Positions 55,934-63,845 of a stretch of 64,000 nt of DNA are shown one piece after another (the stretch's first letter is position 1; each line of letters opens with the position of its first letter). Source of the stretch: Clostridiaceae bacterium 14S0207 (GTDB taxonomy: Bacteria > Bacillota > Clostridia > Clostridiales > Clostridiaceae). The DNA lies in contig CP026600.1 in NCBI GenBank assembly GCA_003288255.1, forward strand, positions 372,001 to 436,000. The letters are read 5' to 3'. A program made the position numbers and the translations under genes. Under the pieces are notes generated by a model. It had not been told where the DNA came from. It saw nothing but the letters and a program-made list of their open reading frames with translations, and did not search any database.

Positions 55934-56845
55934 ATGACAAAACATATTAATTTACATAAAAATTATACTTCAAATCGTGGAAATTATCAATTAAAACTTC
56001 CACTAAATATTGAATACATGATTCCAAATAATGATTCGGTGCGTTTGCTAAGTCAATTTGTAGAGGAGATGGATTTAACAGATTTATATTCGACTTATTC
56101 CCGATTAAGGGAAAATCAGGCTACGCCTCGTCAGATGCTGAAGATTGTATTTTATTCTTATATGAACCGTAGATATTCTTCTAGGGAAATGGAAAACTCT
56201 TGCAAAAGGGATGTTAATTTTATGTATCTCCTAGAAGGGTCGCCGGTACCAGATCATTCTACATTTGCAAGATTTCGTAGTCTTCACCTTGCTCCCTGTT
56301 CGGAAATAATTATGGCTGAAATGACAAATTTTTTTTATGAGATTGGAGAAATATTAGGAGATTCTATATTTATTGATGGCACAAAGATAGAGGCATGTGC
56401 TAATAAATATACTTTTGTTTGGAAAAAAGCAGTTTCAAAGAACTTACAGAAATTGCTTTCTGAATTAGCTGATTTAGTAGCTGAATGTGAAGAACTTTAT
56501 GGAATAAAACTTATATATGAAAACAAAGTAAAAATAAAGCATGTAAAGAAGCTATGCAAACAACTTTACTCTTTGAAACAAAAAGAAAATATCCAATTTG
56601 TACATGGATGTGGCAAAAGAAAAACTCCTATTCAACGTTCTATTGAAAAACTCGAAGAGTATCTTGGTAAGTTAGCGGAAATCAAACAAGGTATGAGATT
56701 TCGTAGATATCTAAGTAAAGGTAAAAGAAATGTTTTGGCTGAAAGTATGCTATTAGCAATGGCACATAACATAAAAAAGCTACATAATAAAATTCAGGCA
56801 GATAGAACTGGAACACACCTTTTTTCACTTAAAAAAAGTGCCTAA
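55934..56845 (+). pseudogene. IS1182-family transposase with a large in-frame internal deletion
   Basis: The 303-residue frame has the normal N-terminus of the family (KLPLNIEYMIPNNDSVRLLS, ATPRQMLKIVFYSYMNRRYS, GSPVPDHSTFARFR, GDSIFIDGTKIEACANKYTF) and the normal C-terminus (MRFRRYLSKGKRNVLAESM, then AHNIKKLHNKIQ). Family members are about 480-550 residues. The middle, which should hold a further catalytic acidic residue region and a cysteine-rich segment, is missing: the sequence passes from LEEYLGKLAE straight to IKQGMRFRRY. The frame is kept, but the enzyme is very probably inactive. Confidence 0.8.
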
Positions 56846-56876
56846 TTTTAAAATATTAAAATTCTACAAGTCAAAA

Positions 56877-56897
56877 AAGCCTTAATACCAAAGGCTT
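56877..56897 (+). terminator. Weak hairpin after the transposase pseudogene
   Basis: AAGCCTT / AAGGCTT with a 7-base loop and an ATTAAA tail. The rest of 56846-57231 is the right IS end and the promoter of the next operon; no gene is seen. Confidence 0.4.
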
Positions 56898-56974
56898 ATT
56901 AAAGTGCGACATTTTTAAATTATTAAGCTTATAGGCGGTGAACTATCATTAAATTTTCTATAAAACACAAAAAA

Positions 56975-57019
56975 ACGCTGCCGCGTTAGTATAAATTTTT
57001 ATGCTAATGCGACAGCCCC
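56975..57019. repeat. Right end of the IS1182-type element
   Basis: CTGCCGCGTTAG and CTAATGCGACAG form a near-perfect hairpin, mirroring the left end at 54069-54097. It lies about 150 bases before the promoter at 57168. Confidence 0.75.
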
Positions 57020-57167
57020 TTAATTTTCTTTTTATATCTTAAAGAAAGAATAGAATTTAGATAATAGCATAATATTTACAAAATTAAGGTAAAACTAGTA
57101 AATTTGAGAAAACAATAAAGAAAATAAGAAATATAAATATAATTCAGAATATTTAAAAAAATATAAA

Positions 57168-57196
57168 TTGCGGTTTTTTTAGAGTTTATATATAAT
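57168..57196 (+). promoter_or_regulatory. Promoter of the secreted-protein / ABC operon
   Basis: TTGCGG (57168-57173) and TATAAT (57191-57196) are exactly 17 bases apart, 36 bases before the first start codon. Confidence 0.65.
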
Positions 57197-57231
57197 ATTA
57201 TCATGGGAAGAGAAAATAGGGGGAAATATAT

Positions 57232-57642
57232 ATGTATATGAAGAAAAAAGCAAAATGTGCTATTCTGACAATAGCAATTATGGGAAGTGCGGCGCTTACA
57301 GTAAGTGCATATCATTTTAGGGGTTATTTCTCAAGAAATGTTGGGTATGGAAATAGACCAGCAGTTAGTGATTATGTTTATAAAATGCAATCAAGTAGAA
57401 ATTGGGTTTTAAATGTTACTTCAAATAAAAGCTCCAAGAGTATGAGATATGAATTGGTAAATTCAAATGGTGAGAATAGAGGAACTGGAAAAACTAGTAG
57501 TGGTACATTTAGACCTACTGAGTTATCTTGTTCTGGACAACAAGGGAATAAATATAAATTAAAAGTTACTAAAATGGCTGATCATAATCCTATGAAAGCT
57601 TATTCTGTTATAGCGAATTGGGATACAGATGCAAATAAATAA
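57232..57642 (+). CDS. Small secreted protein, DUF2712-like
   Basis: The 136-residue product has a clear Sec signal peptide (MYMKKKAKCAILTIAIMGSA, cleavage probably after VSA near residue 26). The mature part, about 110 residues, is rich in Ser, Asn, Gly and Tyr, looks all-beta, and holds one cysteine (LSCSGQQGN). It ends YSVIANWDTDANK. The layout and tryptophan-acid end recall DUF2712 proteins, small secreted proteins found beside ABC transporters in Firmicutes; this is from memory. No double-glycine leader is present, so it is not a typical class II bacteriocin. A strong AGGGGG site is 8 bases upstream. First gene of a five-gene operon. Confidence 0.7.
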   Translation: MYMKKKAKCAILTIAIMGSAALTVSAYHFRGYFSRNVGYGNRPAVSDYVYKMQSSRNWVLNVTSNKSSKSMRYELVNSNGENRGTGKTSSGTFRPTELSCSGQQGNKYKLKVTKMADHNPMKAYSVIANWDTDANK

Positions 57643-57717
57643 AATGTAAATTTTAATAAATGTATAATATCTCTTCCCATATAAGTTTTATCTATAAAAT
57701 TAAGGAGATAAGCAATA

Positions 57718-58530
57718 ATGGAAAATTTAAAGAAAAGCCACTTTATGTATTTAATAGTATGTCTTATGTTATTAAGTACCCTTGTAATTTCTTCTTATCA
57801 AAATGTATGGAGACATGTATTTTCTAAGTCTACAGATATTTCTCTTGAATTATTAAATTTGTCTAAACAATATTATGCTAGTAAATATCACATTTGGTAT
57901 GAGAGTTTTAATGAATTTCAAATGATATTGTATCTGTTAATTCCCATTGTTACATCATCAATATATGCTAATTTTTACTATGACAAGACGGACTTATATT
58001 ATGTATATAGAGAAGGATTAAAAAAATACTATGTAAAAAACTTTTTTAAGGTATTAGGAATTTTATGTATTATTATAGGTGTTCCATTAATTATTTTTTT
58101 TATAGGATTAAATGTTTTACCTACCACTAATAAGATTTTTATAGATGGAACTAAGTTAAGTATTCAAAATGTGGTTCCAACTATAACTATATTAAATCAA
58201 TCTATAAGAGAGTTAGCATTAAAAAACCCTAATGAATATATCTATTATACTATTATTGTATTTTTTGTTTGGGGAGTTAATTTTGGAATATTTAGTTATG
58301 CTATAGGGAATTTTATAAAGTTTAAAATTCTTAGATATTTGGCTCCTATTATAGCAATTACAATAATAGATTTTATTATAGGATTAGTAGGAAATTCCGT
58401 ATTCTGGGATATGACTAATACAGCTATTAGCTTGGATACAAAAACCATAATAATGGGAAATTTATTTTTGTTTTTTATATCATTAATTTTATTATTTATA
58501 CATTATAGAAAGAGAAGAGTAGAAGGATAA
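57718..58530 (+). CDS. Six-span membrane protein, probable ABC permease (first of three)
   Basis: A 270-residue protein with hydrophobic segments at about 9-26, 66-86, 104-131, 176-200, 208-227 and 243-263, the count of an ABC-2-type permease. It resembles DUF2705-type permeases in size and setting, but I cannot confirm the family. A conserved-looking loop (YDKTDLYYVYREGLKKYYVKN) between spans two and three may contact the ATPase, as coupling helices do. AAGGAGA lies 8 bases before ATG. Followed at 4 bases by the next membrane protein. Confidence 0.65.
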   Translation: MENLKKSHFMYLIVCLMLLSTLVISSYQNVWRHVFSKSTDISLELLNLSKQYYASKYHIWYESFNEFQMILYLLIPIVTSSIYANFYYDKTDLYYVYREGLKKYYVKNFFKVLGILCIIIGVPLIIFFIGLNVLPTTNKIFIDGTKLSIQNVVPTITILNQSIRELALKNPNEYIYYTIIVFFVWGVNFGIFSYAIGNFIKFKILRYLAPIIAITIIDFIIGLVGNSVFWDMTNTAISLDTKTIIMGNLFLFFISLILLFIHYRKRRVEG

Positions 58531-58534
58531 GTAA

Positions 58535-59233
58535 ATGAATATTTTAGAAAGAAAAAAAATAAGTGTACTTATAAAACAGTTAACGATATGGTTTGTAATA
58601 TTATTTATAACTTTGATATCAATTAATATTATTAATAGTCATAATGGAGGAATATTAGAGGTTATAGATACTTTTAATTATACTGCAGAAAAACAAATTT
58701 TTTTTATTCCATTTGCAATATTTGTTATTTGTAAAATTTTTGATACAAGGGAAGTATATTTAATTAGATTTGAGAATAAAGTTCAATGGTTAAAAAGAGA
58801 AATAGAATTTATAGTAAAAATTTTGCTTACATATTCACTAATCTATACAAGTATTTGTCTTATAACTAAGATATTTATACAGATTATGTTATATAATTGT
58901 TTGGAAATAAATCTTTATATGATAGGTATTATAATTCTAAGTTTTATTAAAAGAAATATATTCTTATTTCTAACATTAGAACTTATAATATTGGGAGTTA
59001 TAATTACTAAAAAGAAAACATATATAATTAGTTTTTGTGTTTATATTTTAATGGAAATACTTGAAATTATGGAGATGCAGTTTTATTCTGAAGTACCCAT
59101 AATACGAACAATAGTAAAGATTAATAGTTCAATTTCAAAAAATATTATATGGATGTTACCTATGTTAGGTGTATTAATTTTTTGTACATGTTTAATTTTT
59201 TATAAAGTAAGTGGAGAGAAAAAACATGCTTAA
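58535..59233 (+). CDS. Six-span membrane protein, probable ABC permease (second of three)
   Basis: A 232-residue protein with about six hydrophobic segments (first near 15-34, last near 203-223) and a charged loop after span two (FDTREVYLIRFENKVQWLKR) that parallels the loop in the preceding protein. No family is recognised with certainty. It is 4 bases downstream of the first permease and its end overlaps the next start by 8 bases, so all three are made together. Confidence 0.6.
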   Translation: MNILERKKISVLIKQLTIWFVILFITLISINIINSHNGGILEVIDTFNYTAEKQIFFIPFAIFVICKIFDTREVYLIRFENKVQWLKREIEFIVKILLTYSLIYTSICLITKIFIQIMLYNCLEINLYMIGIIILSFIKRNIFLFLTLELIILGVIITKKKTYIISFCVYILMEILEIMEMQFYSEVPIIRTIVKINSSISKNIIWMLPMLGVLIFCTCLIFYKVSGEKKHA

Positions 59234-59909
59234 AAATTTTTATAAAGTTTTATTTAAAAATTTCACATATTTTATTAGAAAACTAGGATTAGTTTATGCG
59301 TTAATTTTAATGTTTATATTTTTTATTTGTTATGAGAATGGTATGAATAAAATGGAATTCATAGAATGTTTATTTCTTTTGAAGTATAAAAATATAGTAT
59401 TTATTGCATTGTATACTACGCTTATAAGTTTAATAGTTGTGTTCTTATTTAAATATATTGATATTATTAGTATTACAAATTTAAAAGAATTTGTTATTAG
59501 AATAAATGATAATAAGAAATTAAAACTTTTATTAGGAAAGAGTATAGTAATTTTAAGTATAATATCTACAATAAGCATAGTTGTATTAACTACTATTTTA
59601 AGCTGTTTTTTAAAAGGTGGACAATTGGATTATAAGAGAATATTTTTAATACAAATATTTTATATTTCATATTTTATATGTATTTCAATGTGTTTTTATT
59701 TTTGTGATAGCAATAACATGGATAATAATATTGCATATATAATATTTTCTGTTTTTCATATAAATAATATTTTCCCGATAATTCCCTTTATATCAGTTAG
59801 TTATGTGAAAATGAATTTAAATGAATTTTCTTATTTGTTAGGTATTAGTGTGTATATAATTATTAGTATTTTATTTTATAAATTTTCCTTTAAGTTAAAT
59901 CAAAGTTAA
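59226..59909 (+). CDS. Six-span membrane protein, probable ABC permease (third of three)
   Basis: A 227-residue protein with about six hydrophobic segments and a charged loop after span two (TNLKEFVIRINDNKKLKLLL) in the same place as in its two neighbours, which suggests the three are distant paralogues. The frame opens at GTG 59211, but TGGAGAG (59212-59218) precedes ATG 59226 by 7 bases. The ATPase gene starts 20 bases later. Confidence 0.6.
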   Translation: MLKNFYKVLFKNFTYFIRKLGLVYALILMFIFFICYENGMNKMEFIECLFLLKYKNIVFIALYTTLISLIVVFLFKYIDIISITNLKEFVIRINDNKKLKLLLGKSIVILSIISTISIVVLTTILSCFLKGGQLDYKRIFLIQIFYISYFICISMCFYFCDSNNMDNNIAYIIFSVFHINNIFPIIPFISVSYVKMNLNEFSYLLGISVYIIISILFYKFSFKLNQS

Positions 59910-59929
59910 AATAAGAGAGGAAAGATATA

Positions 59930-60568
59930 ATGATACAAATTAAAAATTTAAAAAAAACATTTAAAAAAAATCTTATATTTGAAAATGTAAATTTAAATTT
60001 AGAATATGGAAACATATATGGATTTCTTGGTGTTAATGGTGTAGGAAAATCCGTTTTTTTTAAAACTATTAGTGGACTAATGAAACCTACAGAGGGTGAA
60101 GTTATATGCAATAATAAGAGGTTATATAAGGATATTGATTACTTACCAGAGTTAGGCTATATGGATAATAATGCAAAATTTATTAAAGATCTAACAGGTT
60201 TTGAAAACTTGAAATTATTATCTTCCATAAAAAATGTAATAAAAGATGAAGAAATAAGACAATATATGAAGCTAGTTAATTTAGAGCCTAATTTAACTAC
60301 AAAGGTTAAAGATTATTCGTTAGGAATGTATCAAAAATTAGCTATTATACAAGCTATTATGGAAAATCCAGAAATTATAATATTTGATGAGCCATTTAAT
60401 GGTTTGGATAAAAAATCATGTAATGTAGTAAAAGAAATAATTTTAAACTTAAAATGTAAAAATAAAATTATATTACTTACTAGTCATATTTTAAATGATA
60501 TTGAAGAATTGGCTGATGAATCTTATGAGTTTGAGAATAAAACAATAAGTAAAATTGTTAATAAGTAG
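59930..60568 (+). CDS. ABC transporter ATPase of the secreted-protein operon
   Basis: The 212-residue ATPase is short but complete: Walker A GVNGVGKSVFF (the usual Ser/Thr after K-S is followed by Val), a D/E-loop region GYMDNNAKFIKDLTGFENL in place of a clear Q-loop, signature YSLGMYQKLAIIQAIM (SLGM instead of LSGG), Walker B IIIFDEPFNGLD and H-loop TSH. AGAGAGGAAAG precedes ATG. It is the last gene of the operon; a terminator lies 15 bases later. It should energise the three membrane proteins upstream. Confidence 0.88.
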   Translation: MIQIKNLKKTFKKNLIFENVNLNLEYGNIYGFLGVNGVGKSVFFKTISGLMKPTEGEVICNNKRLYKDIDYLPELGYMDNNAKFIKDLTGFENLKLLSSIKNVIKDEEIRQYMKLVNLEPNLTTKVKDYSLGMYQKLAIIQAIMENPEIIIFDEPFNGLDKKSCNVVKEIILNLKCKNKIILLTSHILNDIEELADESYEFENKTISKIVNK

Positions 60569-60582
60569 AAGCTTAAGTAAAA

Positions 60583-60636
60583 AATAATGAATGTTTTTTA
60601 GTAAATTTTATACTAAGAATATTCATTATTTTTTTA
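60583..60636 (+). terminator. Terminator of the secreted-protein / ABC operon
   Basis: AATAATGAAT (60583-60592) pairs with ATTCATTATT (60621-60630), with an inner TTAGTA / TACTAA arm and a T-run. Confidence 0.85.
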
Positions 60637-60846
60637 TAAATATAGAGCTAATATTAATTGTATATATTAGTTTTAAGAAAGGAATATAATAATGCTTATT
60701 AAAAATTTTCTAATAAAAAGAGAATTATATTTAAAAATAACTTATAAAAATCTAGTACATCTTTAAATAAAATGTTAAAATATAGGAAGCAAAATAAAGT
60801 TGTAGAGTATAAAAGATTTCATTTACTAGGAAGAAGGGGAGAGTTT

Positions 60847-62052
60847 ATGACTCTTTGTTGCAAGGATTTATTTAAGCTTGAATATTTTTCAAAGGCAAAT
60901 TTAATAGCTGGAGAAAGTGGATTAAACCGTGAAATTTCTTGGCCATATGCAAGAATGACAGAATCTATTTCTGAGTGGCTTTACGGTGGGGAATTATTAT
61001 TTATTACATATACAGGAATACAAGAAGAGCATGATAATTTATTATCTTTATTAGAAGAATGTATTAATAAAAAACTTTCAGGTATTGTAATTTTAATTGA
61101 TAGTAGGCATATAGATAAAATAGATAAAAAGGTTATAGATAGAGCAAATGAAGAGAATCTACCACTATTTACAATGCCATGGGATGTAAAAATTATTGAT
61201 ATTATACAGGAAATTTTTTGGAAAATAGAACAAAAAAGAGAAGAAGCAAAAAATGCAAAACATTTTATTGAATCACTTCTTTTTTCTCAAGAACAACTAT
61301 ATGAAGATATTAAGGCGTTAGCGGAATTTTACAATATAGAAATAAGACCTTTTTATTATATTTGTATATTTAAACTAGAAAAATTATCTAATGCTTCTCC
61401 AGATATAGAAAATGTTAATAAACATATAGTTAATTCTTTAGAAGATGTTTTAAAAAGTGAAAGTTGTACATTAACATGTATGGAATATGCTAATCACTTA
61501 ATGTGTTTAATATTTGCTAATGATTATGATGATGCAAAGAAGTCAGCAAAATCTGTGGAAACTATTTTTAATCTTATAAGTCAGAGATATTCGAACATTG
61601 ACCTTAGCTTAGGATTTAGTCGTATTAGAGGTACAGATTCTGAAATGAAAATAAGTTATAAAGAGGCTTTTAAGGCATTATCACTTATTAATATATGTAA
61701 TAAAAATTCTAAAGTCATTAAATATAATGAGTTAGGTATTGTTAGATTATTAGTTGAATTAGCTGATATTAAGGATATTAAACAATATTGTTATGAAAAT
61801 TTAGGTCCAATTTTAGAATATGATAAAAAGCATGGGACGGATTTAATAGGCACATTAAAATGTTATTTTCAAAATAATAGACATTTGGTAAAAACATCAC
61901 AGGAACTTTTTATTCATAGAAATACTTTGCTTTATAGGTTATCAACAGTAAAGGAACTTTTACAACGTGATTTAGATGATGCTATGATAAATTTAGAACT
62001 TTTTAATAGCATATTAATCTATGAATTTTTAAGTTTGCAAAATAAAATATAA
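60847..62052 (+). CDS. PucR-family transcriptional regulator
   Basis: The 401-residue product has the PucR layout: an N-terminal purine-catabolism-regulator-type sensor (about 1-125, with ISWPYARMTESISEWLYGGE and ELLFITYTGI), a middle region (about 165-300) and a C-terminal helix-turn-helix (HTH_30, about 340-395, TSQELFIHRNTLLYRLSTVK). PucR proteins usually activate purine or related nitrogen-source genes on sensing a substrate. Here the neighbours are a creatininase and a transporter on the opposite strand, the likely targets. GGGGAG (60836-60841) 5 bases before ATG 60847 rules out the longer frame at 60772. Confidence 0.9.
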   Translation: MTLCCKDLFKLEYFSKANLIAGESGLNREISWPYARMTESISEWLYGGELLFITYTGIQEEHDNLLSLLEECINKKLSGIVILIDSRHIDKIDKKVIDRANEENLPLFTMPWDVKIIDIIQEIFWKIEQKREEAKNAKHFIESLLFSQEQLYEDIKALAEFYNIEIRPFYYICIFKLEKLSNASPDIENVNKHIVNSLEDVLKSESCTLTCMEYANHLMCLIFANDYDDAKKSAKSVETIFNLISQRYSNIDLSLGFSRIRGTDSEMKISYKEAFKALSLINICNKNSKVIKYNELGIVRLLVELADIKDIKQYCYENLGPILEYDKKHGTDLIGTLKCYFQNNRHLVKTSQELFIHRNTLLYRLSTVKELLQRDLDDAMINLELFNSILIYEFLSLQNKI

Positions 62053-62087
62053 AAAATAACCTGTAACAAAATGTTACAGGTTATTTT
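62053..62087. terminator. Bidirectional terminator between pucR-type and DMT transporter genes
   Basis: AAAATAACCTGTAAC / GTTACAGGTTATTTT, a perfect 15-base stem with a 5-base loop. It starts directly after one stop codon and covers the last codons of the convergent gene. Confidence 0.85.
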
Positions 62088-62991
62088 CCTTTTGTAATTT
62101 TGGTTTTTCACTTTTGGATAGGGATAATATTAGAACTCCTGCAAAGATTAAAATACAAGCAATAACTTTTATTAAAGTTATTTTTTCACCCAATAATAAT
62201 ACTCCAAAAATTACACTTGTTATAGGTTCAAATGTGCTTATAACAGCAGCTTCACTAGCACCAATATGCTTTATGCCAATTTGAAGTAAGGATAAAGCAA
62301 CAACTGTACATAAGAATGCAAATATGGTAGATATACACCATGATTTAGGTGTTAAAGAAGTTAATACAAGTTGTTTTGTTATTAGACCATATATAAGCAT
62401 ACCTATAGATGAAGCTATTGCAACATAAAATGTTATTTTAAAAGGAGGTTCACTTTTTAAACCACTTTTATCCATAAATATAATGTAGAAGGCATAAAAC
62501 ATTCCAGAAGCAACAGCTAAAATTAATCCAAGTAGTGTACTAGCTCCTAATGATGCAGAGTTTAAAGCTGATATGAAAAAGCACCCTATACCAGACATAG
62601 CAATAATTAATGCCATGATTTTTTGTTTACTTAATTTCTCATGGAAGAAAATAACACAACCAAGGGTTACAAATATAGGATAAGTAAAGTGGATAGGAGT
62701 TACTATTCCTACATCTATATGTGCAAATGCTATATTTAACATTAATGTTGTTATTGCATTTCCAATGAAACCAAGTATAAATATATTTTTTAACTGTTTT
62801 TTTGATATTCTTAAGTCTACTTTTGTAAGCAATAAAATAACTAATAAAAAAGGTAAGCTTAAGAAATTTCTTAAAAAAGTTAAAGTCACAGGATTGCTTC
62901 CTCCAGCACCATAAGTCATAGGACCTAGTGTAAAAGCAAAACCAAAAGTAATGGAGGAAAGCATAGTAAGAATTATTCCTTTTGTTTTCAT
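62074..62991 (-). CDS. EamA/DMT-family transporter
   Basis: The 305-residue protein has ten hydrophobic segments arranged as two EamA repeats (about 5-140 and 150-290). Family features include the early FGFAFTLGPMTYGAGGSNPV, the HFTYPIFVTLGCVIFFHEKL region at the end of the first repeat and GASEAAVISTFEPITSVIFG in the second. Such proteins carry metabolites or amino acids across the membrane; the substrate is not readable. Position 28 bases downstream of the creatininase gene on the same strand suggests uptake or release linked to creatinine use. Its last codons form half of the terminator stem. Confidence 0.88.
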   Translation of the reverse strand: MKTKGIILTMLSSITFGFAFTLGPMTYGAGGSNPVTLTFLRNFLSLPFLLVILLLTKVDLRISKKQLKNIFILGFIGNAITTLMLNIAFAHIDVGIVTPIHFTYPIFVTLGCVIFFHEKLSKQKIMALIIAMSGIGCFFISALNSASLGASTLLGLILAVASGMFYAFYIIFMDKSGLKSEPPFKITFYVAIASSIGMLIYGLITKQLVLTSLTPKSWCISTIFAFLCTVVALSLLQIGIKHIGASEAAVISTFEPITSVIFGVLLLGEKITLIKVIACILIFAGVLILSLSKSEKPKLQKENNL

Positions 62992-63019
62992 AAATGTCCC
63001 TACTTCTTTCTAGTTAAAA

Positions 63020-63775
63020 TTATTTAAAAGCTTTATCAACAATTTTAAGGATATTTGGAATAACGTCATCAACCATAATTTTTCCTCTTTCTGCAGAAGA
63101 TGACTTAGCTGATGCAAGTATTCCTGTTTCAGGTACTATATCTTTTTCTATAGGATATCTATAGTAAGTTGCAGGACTAGCATTTTCAGTATCTAATATC
63201 TTATCTTCTCTAACAAGTTCTGGTGCAAAATACATCATTAATGAAGTTTCTGTAACAGCAGCATGTTCTAAAGCCCAACCTGGGAATGGAACTTCATCAA
63301 AAACTTTATCAATAACATCAGGTGACATTGGATCCCACCAGTTAGTTAAAAGAAGTTGAACTTTATCACCATATTTTTGAGAGCATAAATCCATAGCTTC
63401 TACTATAAATGCTTCATTTTCAAAGTGAGCACTTAAAAGGAATATTTTTGTGAAACCATCACGAACAAACTCATCAATTATATCCATTATTAATGCTTGT
63501 AATGTAGCACCATTTAGATCTATTGTTCCTGGGAATAATGGACCACCACCACTTAATGGTTTTGATTTATATCCATATGAAAGAGATGGAGCAACTACAG
63601 CATCTAATTTCTCAGCTATTCTATAAGCGAAGCCCTCTGCTAATACAGTATCTACACAGGTTGGTAGATGAGGACCATGTTGTTCTGTAGAACCTATTGG
63701 TAAGATGATTACTCCATCTTTTTTCTTTTCGAATTCTTTCCATGTCATGTGTTGCATTTTAACGTTTTCGAACAT
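63020..63775 (-). CDS. crnA: Creatininase-family amidohydrolase, probable creatinine amidohydrolase
   Basis: The 251-residue product carries the metal ligands of Pseudomonas creatininase in order: Glu31 and His33 in GSTEQHGPHLPTCVD, Asp42, and His117 with Glu119 in SAHFENEAF. The H-x-E spacing and the substrate-site tryptophans (TNWWDPMSPDVI, FPGWALEHAAVTETSLMM) favour a true creatininase over the many family members of other function. The enzyme interconverts creatinine and creatine. AAAGGAGA lies 8 bases before ATG, and a promoter is seen at 63817-63845. The transporter gene follows at 28 bases. No creatinase gene lies in the window, so the next step is not shown. Confidence 0.85.
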   Translation of the reverse strand: MFENVKMQHMTWKEFEKKKDGVIILPIGSTEQHGPHLPTCVDTVLAEGFAYRIAEKLDAVVAPSLSYGYKSKPLSGGGPLFPGTIDLNGATLQALIMDIIDEFVRDGFTKIFLLSAHFENEAFIVEAMDLCSQKYGDKVQLLLTNWWDPMSPDVIDKVFDEVPFPGWALEHAAVTETSLMMYFAPELVREDKILDTENASPATYYRYPIEKDIVPETGILASAKSSSAERGKIMVDDVIPNILKIVDKAFK

Positions 63776-63816
63776 AATAAAGTCTCCTTTGATTTAAATT
63801 TGTCTATATACATTAT

Positions 63817-63845
63817 TTATAATATAATGAGCATTTCTACACAAG
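63817..63845 (-). promoter_or_regulatory. Promoter of the creatininase-transporter operon
   Basis: On the minus strand TTGTGT (63845-63840) and TATAAA (63822-63817) are 17 bases apart. The -10 lies inside a palindrome-like stretch (CATTAT/ATAATG, about 63812-63829) that might bind a regulator. Beyond it, 63846-64000 shows nothing I can support. Confidence 0.5.

Larger units (their letters stand above)
54066..57019. mobile_element. IS1182-type element, interrupted and internally deleted
   Basis: The outer ends carry inverted repeats: GAGGCTGTCGCACTA at 54066-54080 and TAATGCGACAGCCCC at 57005-57019. Both are flanked by TTAA (54062-54065, 57020-57023), which fits a 4-base palindromic target duplication. 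Each end also contains a second, inward copy of the repeat, so each end folds into a hairpin. Inside are an ISLre2-type element (54207-55846) and the shortened IS1182-family transposase gene at 55934. The whole is therefore a nested composite of about 2.95 kb that probably cannot move by its own transposase. Confidence 0.75.
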
